NCBI RefSeq assembly: GCF_009905375.1
Contig: NC_133650.1
Coordinates: 298,157,957 to 298,221,956, forward strand
DNA: 64,000 nucleotides
Source of the DNA: Apium graveolens
Taxonomy: Eukaryota > Streptophyta > Magnoliopsida > Apiales > Apiaceae
Direction: 5' to 3'
The position numbers and the translations under genes are program-made. How positions within the stretch are numbered: position 1 is the stretch's first letter; every line of letters starts with the position of its first letter. This document shows, one piece after another, positions 33,747 through 44,817 of this stretch. The notes under the pieces were generated by a model that was not told the origin of the DNA, did not search any database, and saw only the letters and a program-made list of their open reading frames with translations.

Positions 33747-33945
33747 TATAAAATTTTGAGTTATATTTTCCACACTTGTTTACAATGAGAGTTTAGTGTA
33801 TATATACTAATGTTTATAAAGAGATCACGATAAATAACAAACTACAGATAAATACAATGTGAGGATAAGAGTACTGATAAATCATAACTTGATTTTAGTT
33901 GCCGCATATAGTGTCTGTGTTGATAAGGTCTCTTTATCCTTAATA
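33747..33945 (-). repeat. 3' LTR of copia D
   Basis: 199 bp, plus-strand TATAAAATTTTGAG ... CCTTTATCC-type end TTAATA. Followed inward by CACCCCCAC, the polypurine tract of the minus-strand element. Confidence 0.88.
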
Positions 33946-36900
33946 CACCCCCACAAGCGAAGCATATGATCAAAGACTGTAAGCTTGAGAAGAAGACGAT
34001 CATATGATGGTTGTCCTAAGGGCTTCGTAAATATGTCGGCCAACTGATCTTTGGTGGAAATGAACTGCACCTGCAATTGCTTTTCTTTGATAGTTCTCGA
34101 ATAAAATGCAAATCTACCTTGATGTGCTTTGCTAGAGAATGAAAAACAGGATTGGATGAAAGATAAGTTGCTCCCAAGTTATCACACCAGGGGGATGGGG
34201 GTTGAGGTAGCTTGATATTAAGTTCATTAAGAAGACTTTCAATCCATATAAGTTCAGCAGTAGTATTGGCAAGGCCTTTAAATTCAGCTTCAGTACTGGA
34301 CCGTGAAACAGTACGTTGCTTACGAGAACTCCATGAAATGATATTACCTCCAAAGAATACACAAGATCCACTGGTTGATCGTCGATCAATACTGTAACCC
34401 CCCAAATCAGAATCAGAATAAGCACACAGAGAAAAAAGTGTAGGCCGAAAAAAGATACCATAATTAATGGTGTGCTTTAAGTATCGCAAAATATGCTTGA
34501 CTGCCACCCAGTGTTCAACTTTTGGAGAGTGCATAAACTGACACACACGATTAACCGCAAATGAAATGTCCGGTCTTGTGAGAGTTAGATATTGAAGTGC
34601 GCCAACAACACTTCGATATTTTGATACATCTTCATGAAAAAGAGAATGAGGTACTGTTAAAGACATTGAGGTACTCATAGGTGTTGAAATCGATTTAACA
34701 CCATCTAACTGAACTTTCCTTAAAAGATCAACAATGTATTTTCTTTGAGACAAAAACATACCAGTATCATCACGAACAACTTCAATTCCAAGAAAGTAGG
34801 ACAGGGGACCCAAGTCCTTAATAGCAAATTCATCTTGCAATTTTTGAATAATATAATTAACCATCTTTGTTGTTGAAGCAGTGATATCATCAACATATAC
34901 AAGCACATAAGCAGTACCAGAATGGCCATTAAGAATGAATAATGATGAGTCAGCCTTGGAACTAATAAACCCAATTTCCAATAAATACGAACTTAGTCGC
35001 CGGTACCATGTTCGTGATGCTTGTTTGAGACCGTATATTGACTTGATGAGCTTACATACATAATCTGGAAATCTTTGATCAATGTAACCATGGGGTTGTC
35101 TCATGTATACTTCCTCGTTTAAGTTTCCATGCAAAAAGGAATTTTGCACGTCTAATTGATGAATAGGCCATTTACGAGAAACTGGGAGTGAAAGAATCAT
35201 TCGAATAGTACATGGCTTAACCACGGGGTTGAAAGTGTCATAGTAATCAATGCCCTTTTTTTGGTTAAAACCCTTAGCCACCAACCTCGCTTTGTAACGA
35301 TCAAGAGACCCATCTGATTTTATTTTAACTTGAAAAACCCATTTGCAACCAATGACATTCATAGAAGGTTTAAAGGGGGTGAGGATCCATGTATTATTTC
35401 GCATTAGAGCATTAATTTCATCATCCATGGCCTGACGCCAATTAGGATTTGATTTAGCTTCAGTAAAACAAGATGGTTCAGGTATATCATATGAGGAAAG
35501 TGGGTGTCATGTGGCATTGAGTGAAAATTTGACTAGAGGTTTTCGGATACCATGTTTCCACGGGTAATCATAGTGTGCTGGTTATCATTAGTAAGAGGAG
35601 GTTGAGTGGTTAATGATGGTGGTACTGAAGATTGCAGTATAGGTGAAGAAGGTGTTGTCGTAGTTGGAGGGACTGAAGGAGAATTGATAGCGTTATTGTT
35701 AATGTGTGTAATAGGCAAAATGGTTGTGATTGGTGGGCTTGAATCATGAGTTATATTAGTTTGTAAAGGAGGGTGATATAAAGATATGAGTTGATTTATT
35801 TGCGAAATAGATGGTGATATATCAAAGCAAGGTAAAGAAGAAGAGGGATGTACCTGTGAAGAACAATTGCGTTGAGTAGTATGAAATTCAATAAATGGAA
35901 AAGATGTTTCTTAAAATCTTACATGTCGAGAGATGTATTCACGATTGGTTGGGAGGTGTAAGCAGCGGTAACCTTTATGTTGTGGACTATAACCCAAGAA
36001 CACACACGGAAGTGTACGTGATTCAAGTTTGTTAGAAGTATATGGTCTTAAATATGGGAAGCACAAATATCCGAATATTCTGAAATTTTCATAATCTGGA
36101 CGATGATGAAATAAAATTTCTAATGGTGAGAAAATAGTGCTTGATGATGGAATCCTATTGATAAGATAACAAGCAGTTGTGAATGCATCAAGCCAGAATC
36201 CAGAAGGAGCTGAAGCAACATCCATAAGAGAAAGACCACTTTCTATGATGTGTCTATATCGTCTTTCTGCGATCCCATTTTGTTGAGGAGTATGCAGACA
36301 TGAAAAACATTGAGATATTCCATATCGAGAAAGAAATGATTTAAATTTAATGAATTCACCACCATTGTCTGATTGAAAACATTTGATTTTACATGATTGT
36401 TGCTTTTCAATATGAGTTTTAAAAGAGATAAAAGTATTCAGAGCATCAGATTTATTGAATAATGGAAATAGCCATACAAATCGACTGAAAACATCAACAA
36501 AGATGATATAATATCGATATCCTTCACGGGACGTAACTGGAGAATGACCCCAAACATCTGACACAACTAAGTCAAGGGGAACGCTAACAATAGTGTCACT
36601 AGAAACAAATGGAAGTCTGTGACTTTTATTTTTATGACAAGAGCAACAATATTTGAAAGACTTGTTAAAAACTGGAAGGGAAAATTGACTGATGATGCTC
36701 TGAACTTTCTTGATCATTGGATGTCCTAGGCATTGGTGCCACCCATCTATGGTTGTACGTTCACCTATAAGGGCAGAAGAAGAAGTGGTAAATGTGGCAT
36801 CATCAAACATGTAAAGACCATCCTTATTCTTGCCTTGCAGTACTACTCTCCCCAATTGACGATCCTTTACAAGAAAATAAGTAGGATGAAATTCAAAATA

Positions 36901-38224
36901 AACATTGTTATCACGAGCAAACTGAGAAACGGATAACAAGTTGCTTGACACATTTGGAACATAAAAACATCTCTAAGTATAAAGGAACGTAAAGAATCAG
37001 ATATAGATGATGTACCAACATGGGAAATAGGTAGAGAGGAACCATTACCTACACGAATTTGATCAGTACCCTCATATTCAGAGGGACGTCCAAGAGCAGA
37101 AAAGTCATTTGTGATATGGTTTGTCGCACCACTATCCATATACCAATTGACATCACGATGATGAGGAGCATGTTGAGCAATGTATGCTTGGCCAGGTTGT
37201 TGTGAGGAGTGTGGTTGCACCGTAGGAGGATTAAAAGAACGCTCAAAATGATCGAAACAATTATAAGCAACATGATTTTGACGCCCACATATCTGACATG
37301 GCCCGTCATTAGTAGATGAACGATAAGGAGTGTTTAATGGAGAATTTCCTTTAGCACGTGGACGTGCATCACGATTAAAACCACGGCTTTGAAGTGAAAT
37401 ATGTTGATTGGAGCGCTAATGAGGACGATCATAGTTTGATGAAGAACGTTTTGCAACATTAGCACTAGGTTGTTCAATGGCGGTTTTTGTTTGAACATCC
37501 AAACGTGTTTCAAATGCCAAAAGATGGTCCTGAAAGTCACTCATGCTAAGAGAGTTCATTGTGGCAGTAAGAGTAGTGACAATGGCATCATATGCGGAGT
37601 CAAGTACAGTAAGAATATTCTGCTGAAGATCAGTTTCAGGAACCACGGTACCAGCTGCTGCAAGAGAATCAGAGAGGCGTTTAACTTTCAAGAGATATTC
37701 TTGCATAGATAAATTACCTTTTCGAATATGTTGAAGAGATCGACGAAGTCGCATTTGTTCAGCAAGGGACTGAGACGCATAATGAGTCTCGAGAGCGACC
37801 CATATGTCACGAGATGTTTTTAGACCAGGAATTAAGGCCATCACAAGTTCAGTAATGGAAACAAATAGCCAGGCAATGATGAGTTTATCTTGTTTCTTCC
37901 AATTAGTAAAATCTGGATAGATATGTTTAGTGGATGAAATAGTTTTAGGAGGACAAGGACATGAGCCATTAACATAACCTTCAATTTCGAAAGCTTAGGA
38001 GGACAGGGACATGAGCCATTAACATAGCCTTCAATTTCGAAAGCTTCAAGCAGTGAGAGGAATTGTGCTTGCCAAGAGAGAAAATTGGTATGATCAAGTT
38101 TTGGACTAATCATGTGTTGGATATGAGTAGTAGTAAGGGGAGGTAAGGTAGAAGAAGTGTTTGTTGGGGTTGAAAAAGTGTTCGGAGAAGAAGGGGTTGA
38201 GGATGAGATTTTAGGTATCGCCAT
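33882..38224 (-). pseudogene. Copia D gag-pol, multiply disrupted
   Basis: Domains in order from 38224 downward: copia gag; zinc knuckle CQICGRQNHVAYNC (about 37258-37300); protease WYMDSGATNHI; GAG-pre-integrase HQCLGHPM; integrase with QSDNGGEF and NGIAERRYR; RT with FLHGNLNEEVYM and YVDD; RNase H with SDSDLGGYS; terminal LADIFTKPL. Breaks seen: a 50-bp tandem duplication in gag (37946-38045, shifting frame), stops at 37416, 35911 and about 35509, and frameshifts near 36965, 35565 and 34085. It cannot make a full polyprotein. Confidence 0.88.
37946..38045 (-). repeat. 50-bp tandem duplication inside gag
   Basis: Two adjacent 50-base copies (37946-37995 and 37996-38045) starting TAGGAGGACA and ending TTTCGAAAGCT, with two differences. 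As 50 is not a multiple of three it shifts the gag frame. Confidence 0.9.
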
Positions 38225-38273
38225 TGAGATGAAGAAGCGTGGAAAATAGGATCTTAGAGTAAGTCTGATACCA

Positions 38274-38470
38274 TATAAAATTTTGAGTTATATTTTCCAC
38301 ACTTGTTTATAATGAGAGTTTAGTGTATATATACTAATGTTTATATAGAGACCACGATAAATAATAAATTATAGATAAATACAATGTGAAGATAAGAGTT
38401 GATAAGTCATAATTTGATTTTAGTTGCCGCATATAGTGTCTCTGTTGATAAGGTCTCTTTATCCTTAATA
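38274..38470 (-). repeat. 5' LTR of copia D
   Basis: 197 bp, same ends as the partner LTR. The TGGTATCAGA primer-binding site starts directly at its inner edge. Confidence 0.88.
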
Positions 38471-38475
38471 TGATC

Positions 38476-38929
38476 TACATAAGCGCTATAATTATTTCAA
38501 AACATTTGCACGGTTAAGATTAAATGAAACAAATATAAATTATCAAGGAAAACCATTTAAGCATCTTGTGGGTTTACTGCTTTGCTTATATGCCCATTGG
38601 GCTGATTGAATATACTAGACCCCAAAAAGACCCCACCCCCAAAAAAAAAGAATATAATATTCTTGCCCAGCCCAATTACTGCTGAAAATATTAGATTCAC
38701 CAAAGAATAAACTATAAACCTCTGGAAGGAAATTTGGCGGATTTTAGTTATTTTTATTGCAATTTATTTAAAGTAAGTGAAATGTTAGTTTCCCCAAAAT
38801 TTTCCTCAAAATTTTTTTTAAATACTGATGTGTTATATAATAAATAGCAACTTTCTTAAATATAATATGACACCTGTATGTACTAATATATGCTCACAAA
38901 TTAAAACATTTCATATGAATGACACGGTG
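38476..38929. other. AT-rich intergenic
   Basis: No coding signal; has a C/A homopolymer-rich patch near 38630-38650. Confidence 0.5.
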
Positions 38930-39597
38930 AAAATTTTGGGCGTTGGCCCCAAATGTCATTTTCTCGAGTCAAAAGTCCCTTACCGTCACTTTTTGAATTT
39001 TTGGCCCCAAATGTCACTTAAAAACGGCGTTTCGGGCGAAGATTTTAAAAATAGACGAAAAACGCAGTCCCGTGTTAAGTTTTTCCATAATATTTTTTTT
39101 TTATTTTTTTCAAATAAAAGAAAAACGCAGTTTCGTTTCGTGTTTTTCTTGAAAAACGTGGTTTCAAACTGAGTTTTTGCTGAAAACGCGATTTCAGAAT
39201 TTTTTTCGGTAAAAAATGCAGTCTCGTCTTGAGTTTATGGATATAAAAACGGCGTTTCAAAATGGGTTTTTCGTAAAAACGCAGTTTCAAATCGAGTTTT
39301 TCTCATGATGCAAAAAAAATAAATAAATCAAAACGCAGATCCAAAATAATTTAATATGAGAAACATCCTGAGATTGCGTTTTGCCCCCATAAACACGAAT
39401 TGAAGTTGCGTTTTCAATTTTATTTTTTGAAAAAAAAAATCAAAACAGAACACGAAATCGCGTTTTTCATTAATAACAAAAACTCCACCTGAAACTCCGT
39501 TTTGGAGTGACATTTGAGGCCAATTATTCAAAAAGTGAGGGCCATTTGCCCCCGCCCCCAAAAGTGACATTTGGGCCTTTATTCAAAAATTTTGGAA
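38930..39597. repeat. Inverted-repeat element with internal ~40-bp repeats
   Basis: The left arm (AAAATTTTGGGCGTTGGCCCC, AAATGTCA, CACTTTTTGAATTTTTGGCC, AAATGTCACTTAAAACGGCG) is mirrored by the right arm from about 39597 inward (CCAAAATTTTTGAATAAAGG, CCCAAATGTCACTTTT, CCCTCACTTTTTGAATAATT, CAAATGTCACTCCAAAACGG). Between the arms the string AAAACGCAGTTTC or close variants recurs every 40 bases or so, alternating with GAGTTTTT. No coding frame. I cannot assign a superfamily because target duplications are unclear. Confidence 0.65.
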
Positions 39598-39947
39598 TTT
39601 TTTTTTGAGAACGTAGCACCATGAACTAAATTGTCACGGGCAAAATGACTCTTTCTATTACCGAAAAAATATATTTAAAAATGCAATGACTAGCGACTTC
39701 ACCATCTTCTCTATGCTTCTATATCAGTCTGCTGAGTAATCTCAAAACCATCTAGCTACTTCCACCTCAGTTTGTTCATCCTCATCATTCACTTCCCAGA
39801 ATCTTCGCTCATCGGGCCGAGGCGGTAAGGCCCATATCATCACACCAAATTTTATAAACTCTTCCGAAAGGCCTCTCTATATTGATCACCAGGCTCGTAA
39901 ATATTACAAGTATCCATGTTAAAAAATTGTTATAGGATAAAAAATTA

Positions 39948-40166
39948 CTCCCTCGGTCCCTTTAGGTAGTATACGTTCACTATTTTCACGTATTTCGATA
40001 TTTTTATAAAGTATAGTTTCATAATGTTTAAAAAAAAATCGTGAATAAAAGTTTAAACATAAAACTTTTATTCCGAATATTTTTTTTTAAAATATTATGA
40101 AGTTATGTTTTAAATGAGCATTGAAAGCCGTTGTAAAAAGTAATGTATAGAATTTAAGGAGAGGAG
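39948..40166. repeat. Stowaway-type MITE, copy 2
   Basis: 219 bp, between TA duplications (39946-39947 and 40167-40168), left end CTCCCTCGGTCCC, right end GGAGAGGAG. The centre 40041-40075 is the inverted form of the core at 14906-14940, so both belong to one family. Confidence 0.82.
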
Positions 40167-40168
40167 TA

Positions 40169-41200
40169 TATTTTTTTAAAATAAAAAAAAGGTGATTCAA
40201 GAGAACAATTTGGCGTGCTGACTTTTAGATTCTGTTTGAATATTCCCCCTCCAGTTGATGAACTTGCACTGCAGATTTTGCCTTTTACGTGGTACATGCA
40301 TGGTCCATTCATCTAATCATTCATATATTAACAAAGTCAACACATTGTTTATGTTGCTCTCAAATGCAATCTTAACAAGGAACCCTGGTTGACTTTAGAG
40401 TATATTCTGGTTCTTGGAATTGATATAGATTTCATGCATGTTCAGAATTGTAAGTGTAAGAATAAAAAGTGCAGCCAGCTAGCTGTCTCTATGTAAATTT
40501 ATATTTGCATTACTTAGTATGTAATAGACGTGTATTCAAGTGAGCTTCAGGGATAATCAACTTACTATGTGTATCAAGTGAGATTCAGGAATAATTAACT
40601 TACAAATGATGCATACGTACACTTATTCAATAATACTAGTGCATTTTCACATTTAGTGTCCTTTCACTTTGCTTCATCTATCAGCATTGTTGCGTGGTCT
40701 ATTCTTAAAATACTGACTTGTTTTTGAGGTGGTCATAAATTACAGTGATACATCTAATATTATTTCTTTCACAACATTACTCATGATAATTAAAAATTCA
40801 AGATTCTCGTTTCGATTTACGCTCATCCGATAATTTATAGAAATGTAATTAAGTTAGTTCACTTGATAAAAAGGAGAAATTCATGTGTTAAACAAACATT
40901 AAAAATATCGTTATTAAGTATTTTGTCAATATATACGGGCTCTTCTAGAAATTTAAGCGGGTGTTAAGAATTAACATTGGCATAATCATATTCTACTATC
41001 AACGCCTTCTCTCACTTCAAAGCCTATTTTTGGATCGAAAATTGGATTATTAGATGGTTCGTCTATGTTGGGCCTAGCGTCCGGTCTAATTTTCAAATAC
41101 GGGTGTGGATCTCGGCCCATCATGGTACAATTCAGTCAGAATATTTCAAATAATTAATGAGAATAATGGGGTGTTAAGGACTCTTACTTGAAATCCTCTC
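40169..41200. other. Intergenic, upstream of the STIG1-like gene
   Basis: AT-rich, without a coding frame. Distal promoter sequence of the STIG1-like gene would lie here; the nearer part next to 41206 seems to derive from a copia element. Confidence 0.45.
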
Positions 41201-41205
41201 AACCA

Positions 41206-41219
41206 GAGTTCTGATACCA
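41206..41219 (-). other. Orphan copia primer-binding site
   Basis: Minus-strand TGGTATCAGAACTC, the standard initiator-Met primer-binding site of copia elements, standing without any polyprotein. The bases to its right (41220 onward) would be the end of a 5' LTR. It lies about 110 bases upstream of the STIG1-like TATA box. Confidence 0.5.
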
Positions 41220-41332
41220 TATTAGCTTGTAAAATTAGAATATACGGAAATTAGAACACACTCTTCGCAGCACATTCAAGAGCCTTCACGCCCTTTACCA
41301 TATTATACGCATCAACTCCCGCATATAATGCC

Positions 41333-41342
41333 TATATATAAA
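41333..41342 (+). promoter_or_regulatory. TATA box of the STIG1-like gene
   Basis: TATATATAAA, about 145 bases before the start codon. A start near 41370 would give a 5' UTR of about 115 bases. Confidence 0.65.
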
Positions 41343-41486
41343 CACCTGCTATTACATCTCATTCCCTACACAATCTCTCCAGCAATTAATAGACCAAGTC
41401 AGTTTGTCTAGCAATCTATATCCCTAAAATTTCTTGCTAGCTTCTATCTATCAAACCTCGATTAATCACCACAGATCTGCAGAACA

Positions 41487-41963
41487 ATGGCCGCTGCTGC
41501 GACGATCAAATTTATTACTTTCATGGTAGCTATCAGCATGGCACTAACTGTTTTACTCACCATGAACCATCCAAATTTCTATGGAAAAAGTAGCAGCGAC
41601 ACTGATGTCCCTTCAAGTTCCGAGGAAGAAATGCATGATGAAGATGTGCTCGTAATGCCATTTAAGAGAGTGAACCGTTTTCTTGCTGAGGAGAAGAATC
41701 CAAGGGCAGCTGATCACTGCAACAAAGACAATGAAGTTTGCACTTTGCAAGGCACAAACTCTACTTGCTGCAACAACAAGTGCATGGATTTATCAACTGA
41801 CAAGAAGAACTGCGGAGCGTGCAAGAACAAGTGCAAGTACACAGAAACATGTTGTAGAGGAGAATGTGTTGATGTTACTTATGATAAAAGGCATTGCGGA
41901 GAATGTAACAAAGCCTGCAGTCCTGGTGGTTACTGCATATATGGTCTCTGCGATTACGCTTAA
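41487..41963 (+). CDS. STIG1-family cysteine-rich secreted protein
   Basis: 158 residues, single exon. A hydrophobic N-terminal segment (about 7-26) acts as a signal peptide, followed by an acidic Ser/Glu linker, then [16 protein letters not shown] at the start of the mature domain, and 16 cysteines in the spacing of the Stig1 domain ([34 protein letters not shown], ending YGLCDYA). Known of the family: secreted apoplastic proteins; tomato STIG1 binds pollen receptor kinases and promotes pollen tube growth, and Arabidopsis GRI modulates oxidative-stress cell death. Length is normal. The ATG is preceded by a plausible 5' UTR and TATA box, and AATAAA follows the stop. Family is sure; the tissue role is unknown. 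Confidence 0.93.
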   Translation: MAAAATIKFITFMVAISMALTVLLTMNHPNFYGKSSSDTDVPSSSEEEMHDEDVLVMPFKRVNRFLAEEKNPRAADHCNKDNEVCTLQGTNSTCCNNKCMDLSTDKKNCGACKNKCKYTETCCRGECVDVTYDKRHCGECNKACSPGGYCIYGLCDYA

Positions 41964-42037
41964 GATCCAAGTTTAATACTGTTTCTGATTATTTATTAGG
42001 CGATCAATGAGGTTGGCCAATATTTATTCATGCTATC

Positions 42038-42043
42038 AATAAA
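42038..42043 (+). terminator. Poly(A) signal of the STIG1-like gene
   Basis: AATAAA 75 bases after the stop codon, the usual distance for a plant near-upstream element. Confidence 0.55.
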
Positions 42044-42757
42044 GGAAGCCACAGCTTGTGGTGATCATTTATATGCAAGTAAATATACAAAGCTGATTTA
42101 TAAGAATCCTTGAGGGTTTATACAAAAAGATTGTAACATGTATGTATGAGTTTGTAAGTTTTGTTTCTATTATTAGTTCAGATTGTAAGTTTGGCGAGTC
42201 TACTAACTTAATTAGTTGATTCATGATTGATTCATAATGCATTTTGGTAGAATTTTCAAATGGGTGTAATCTATTTATTACGTCAATAGATTGCTTACTT
42301 AAGAATTGGAAAAGGGAAGAACTTAGCTATGAAACAATGGCGTAAAATTGTGCATGGAAGTCGCAGCAAATCATATGATCATATGAACGGGGATCTTTTC
42401 TGCTAAGCAAATTTGAATTTGAATTCGAGTTTGATCAACTTAAACTTGGTTGATAAAAATACGAGACAGTTATTAACGAGGTTCAGTGACAATCAACCCG
42501 TCAGAGGAGTTGGCAAGAAATTGATAATTGTTCAGGTCGGTTAGCTTATTGTAATTTTTACGATAAACTAACGGCTTAAGGCAATGCTAACGTATACTCC
42601 TTTCCACTTCCAGTGCATTTCCAAAAAAAAAAATATTTCTAGTGTTATGCAATATCATATTTTCAACAAAATACTATGTTGTTTGTCAAGAAGACAAAAT
42701 TTAATATTAATATTTTATTTTCTGAATAATATAATGGTTAATTGATGTGGATTTCTC
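42044..42757. other. Intergenic, downstream of the STIG1-like gene
   Basis: No coding frame, element end or RNA gene recognised. Confidence 0.5.
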
Positions 42758-43322
42758 CAAAAAATGGCTAATTATCAAATATGTGACTTACTGCATCCAA
42801 ATTTTAAGTGAGTCACTAATTACAAAACCGACTCAAGTGAGTCACTCATTTAAAAATTTATATCAAAAATATCATTCTACCGTTAGTCGAAATTCTTAAA
42901 AGTATTATATATTGAGTTTACACATTTTTTATGAATGATATTACATCCAAATGAAAGGTTCCGAGTTATACTATTTTAGATAATATTTTTAGATTTTTAA
43001 AATTTTATCAAAATTTTATTTTTAATTTTTTGATTGTTTTGTTTGATTTAAATAAAAAATAAATTGTAGATTAATTTTTAAAAATCTAAAAATATTATCA
43101 AAAATATTGGAACTCAGAATCTTTCATTTGAATGTAATATCATTCATAAAAAAATGTGTAAAACTCGATATATAATACTTTTAAGAATTTCAACTAACGA
43201 TCAAAGTGATATTTTTTATACAAATTTTCAAATAAGTGACTCATTTGAGTCAGTTTTGTAATCAGTGACTCACTTGATATATTTGGACGCAGTAACTGAC
43301 CTACTTGATAACTAACAAAAAA
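42758..43322. repeat. Long-hairpin inverted-repeat element
   Basis: Two arms of about 245 bases each lie in inverted order around a short AT-rich centre (about 43010-43080). Shared blocks include TTATCAA, TTACTGC.TCCAAAT, AAGTGAGTCACT.ATTACAAAAC, GAAATTCTTAAAAGTATTAT and TTTATGAATGATATTACAT. A CAAAAAA repeat flanks both sides, but poly(A) makes it a weak target duplication. No coding capacity. A transcript would fold into a near-continuous duplex. Confidence 0.75.
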
Positions 43323-43401
43323 ACAAGAAGATCAGAAAATGATGTTTTAAAAGAACACAATCAATACAAAAACGTGAATTTTGAATCTCAAGTTGCTTAG
43401 A

Positions 43402-44802
43402 TGTTGTGCAAGACTTGCATGTACTATAACAAGACTAAGTCAAATTGACATCCCTAAGAATAAGTTGTATGATAATCTAAATTTGTATTTTGTATTGTAT
43501 TACTTGAGTCTGTAAAAATGCCAAAGATTAGACGAGAGTATTTTTCTGTAAACAGTGTCAAGCCTAAGAATAAACTCTGGAAGAAGATCAACAAGATCGT
43601 GCCTCAAATAAATTGTGAAGAAGTTTGGAGTTGTATAAATCTATTTTGGGAAAAATATCCCAAGTCAAGATATCTACAAGTCACAGATCAAGTCATATCG
43701 AGAAGTCATTTGAAAACTCCAGAATACCTTATCGAGAAGTCCAAATTGGCCTATGGAGAAGTTTCAGAGATATCTACAAGTCAAATGAAGATATGAAGAT
43801 TGAAAATATCGACAAGTCACTTTGCATATAGAAGTCTCAGAGATTTCGACAAGTCAAATGAAGATTTGAAGATATCGACAAGTCAAATGAAGATATGAAG
43901 ATTGAAGATATCGACAAGTCACTTTGCGTATAGAGAACTCAGAAATATCGATAAGTTAAAATGAAGACATGAAGATTGAAGATATCGACAAGTCAAATAT
44001 TTTATTAGAGATCTCAGAGATATCGATAAGTCAATATGCCTATAGAGATCTCAGAGATATCGACAAGCCATTTCTACATGCAGAGTTTTGGAGACCTCGA
44101 CAAGTCAAAGTTACCTTGAGAACTCGGAGACCTCGACAAGTCAAAACACTTATAGAGAACTAAGAGATCTCGATAAGCCATTATACTTATCGAGATGTCA
44201 GTTCTCTATAGATCAAACTGGAGATCTCGATATGAAGCTCAAGTACAGAATGCAGACAAGTTAAATACTGAAGATTATCAATCAACAAATCATCTAATCA
44301 GTTAGATTGAAAAGTCGACAAAAGCCTCTTGAAGAGTGCAAGATCAAAAGCCAAGATTAACTGACAAAAGAGTGTCACAATTCAACAGGATATGCAGAGA
44401 TTTGATAGGCCATAAATGAATAGCTTTAGAGATAACTCAAAGTAGGGTTTAGTACATTTCTTTGCATGTCATGTAAACCAGTGTTTTACTAATTTATAAA
44501 GTAAATACTGGTGCTTTGCTTTTAATTGTATCAAACAGATCTAGAATCTCTAGTAACTCTCTCAAGAAAGAAGCTGAGTTCTTAACATACAAAAAACCCA
44601 TAATTTGTAGCAAAACACTAGCTTGATTTTTTATATAAAATTAAGTGAGTTTTGAAATATTGTGTGCACTATCTTTATTTTAGTTAGCATAATATTGTTA
44701 CATTTCTTATCTACTTTGATCACCAAGTTAAAGAAAATCAAAAAGCCTTTAAAATTGTCTAAAACACATTCACCCCCCCTGTGTTGTATTCATTACCTAA
44801 CA
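43402..44802 (+). repeat. 5' LTR of copia A
   Basis: About 1.4 kb, TGTTGTGCAAG ... ATTACCTAACA, ending two bases before the primer-binding site. The start is the best TG candidate and not proven, as the partner LTR is outside the window. Confidence 0.55.
43664..44200 (+). repeat. CGACAAGTCA motif array in LTR A
   Basis: The string (A/C)TCGACAAGTCA and one-base variants (CGATAAGTCA, CTACAAGTCA, CGACAAGCCA) occur about 12-13 times at irregular 20-45-base spacing, usually after GAGATAT or GAGATCT. Larger blocks such as GAAGATATGAAGATTGAAGA also repeat. Confidence 0.8.
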
Positions 44803-44817
44803 AGTGGTATTAGAGCA

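Larger units (their letters stand above)
33747..38470 (-). mobile_element. Ty1/copia Ale-type element D, decayed
   Basis: A 4.7-kb minus-strand element with short LTRs (33747-33945 and 38274-38470) and near-identical 5-bp flanks (TAATC left, TGATC right). LTRs begin TA and end TA in place of TG...CA, a known rare class among copia elements. The primer-binding site TGGTATCAGACTT (38261-38273, minus) adjoins the 5' LTR. Short LTRs, gag with LDHTNFLSWQAQFL and the NPVFHSLAKHIKVDLHFIRE terminal block place it in the Ale/Retrofit lineage. About ten substitutions and one indel in 199 bp separate the LTRs, so it is far older than element C. Confidence 0.9.

Noticed and set aside
43664..44200. CRISPR-like spaced repeats
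   Set aside because: Motif only ~10 bases with irregular spacing inside a plant LTR; no link to a CRISPR system.
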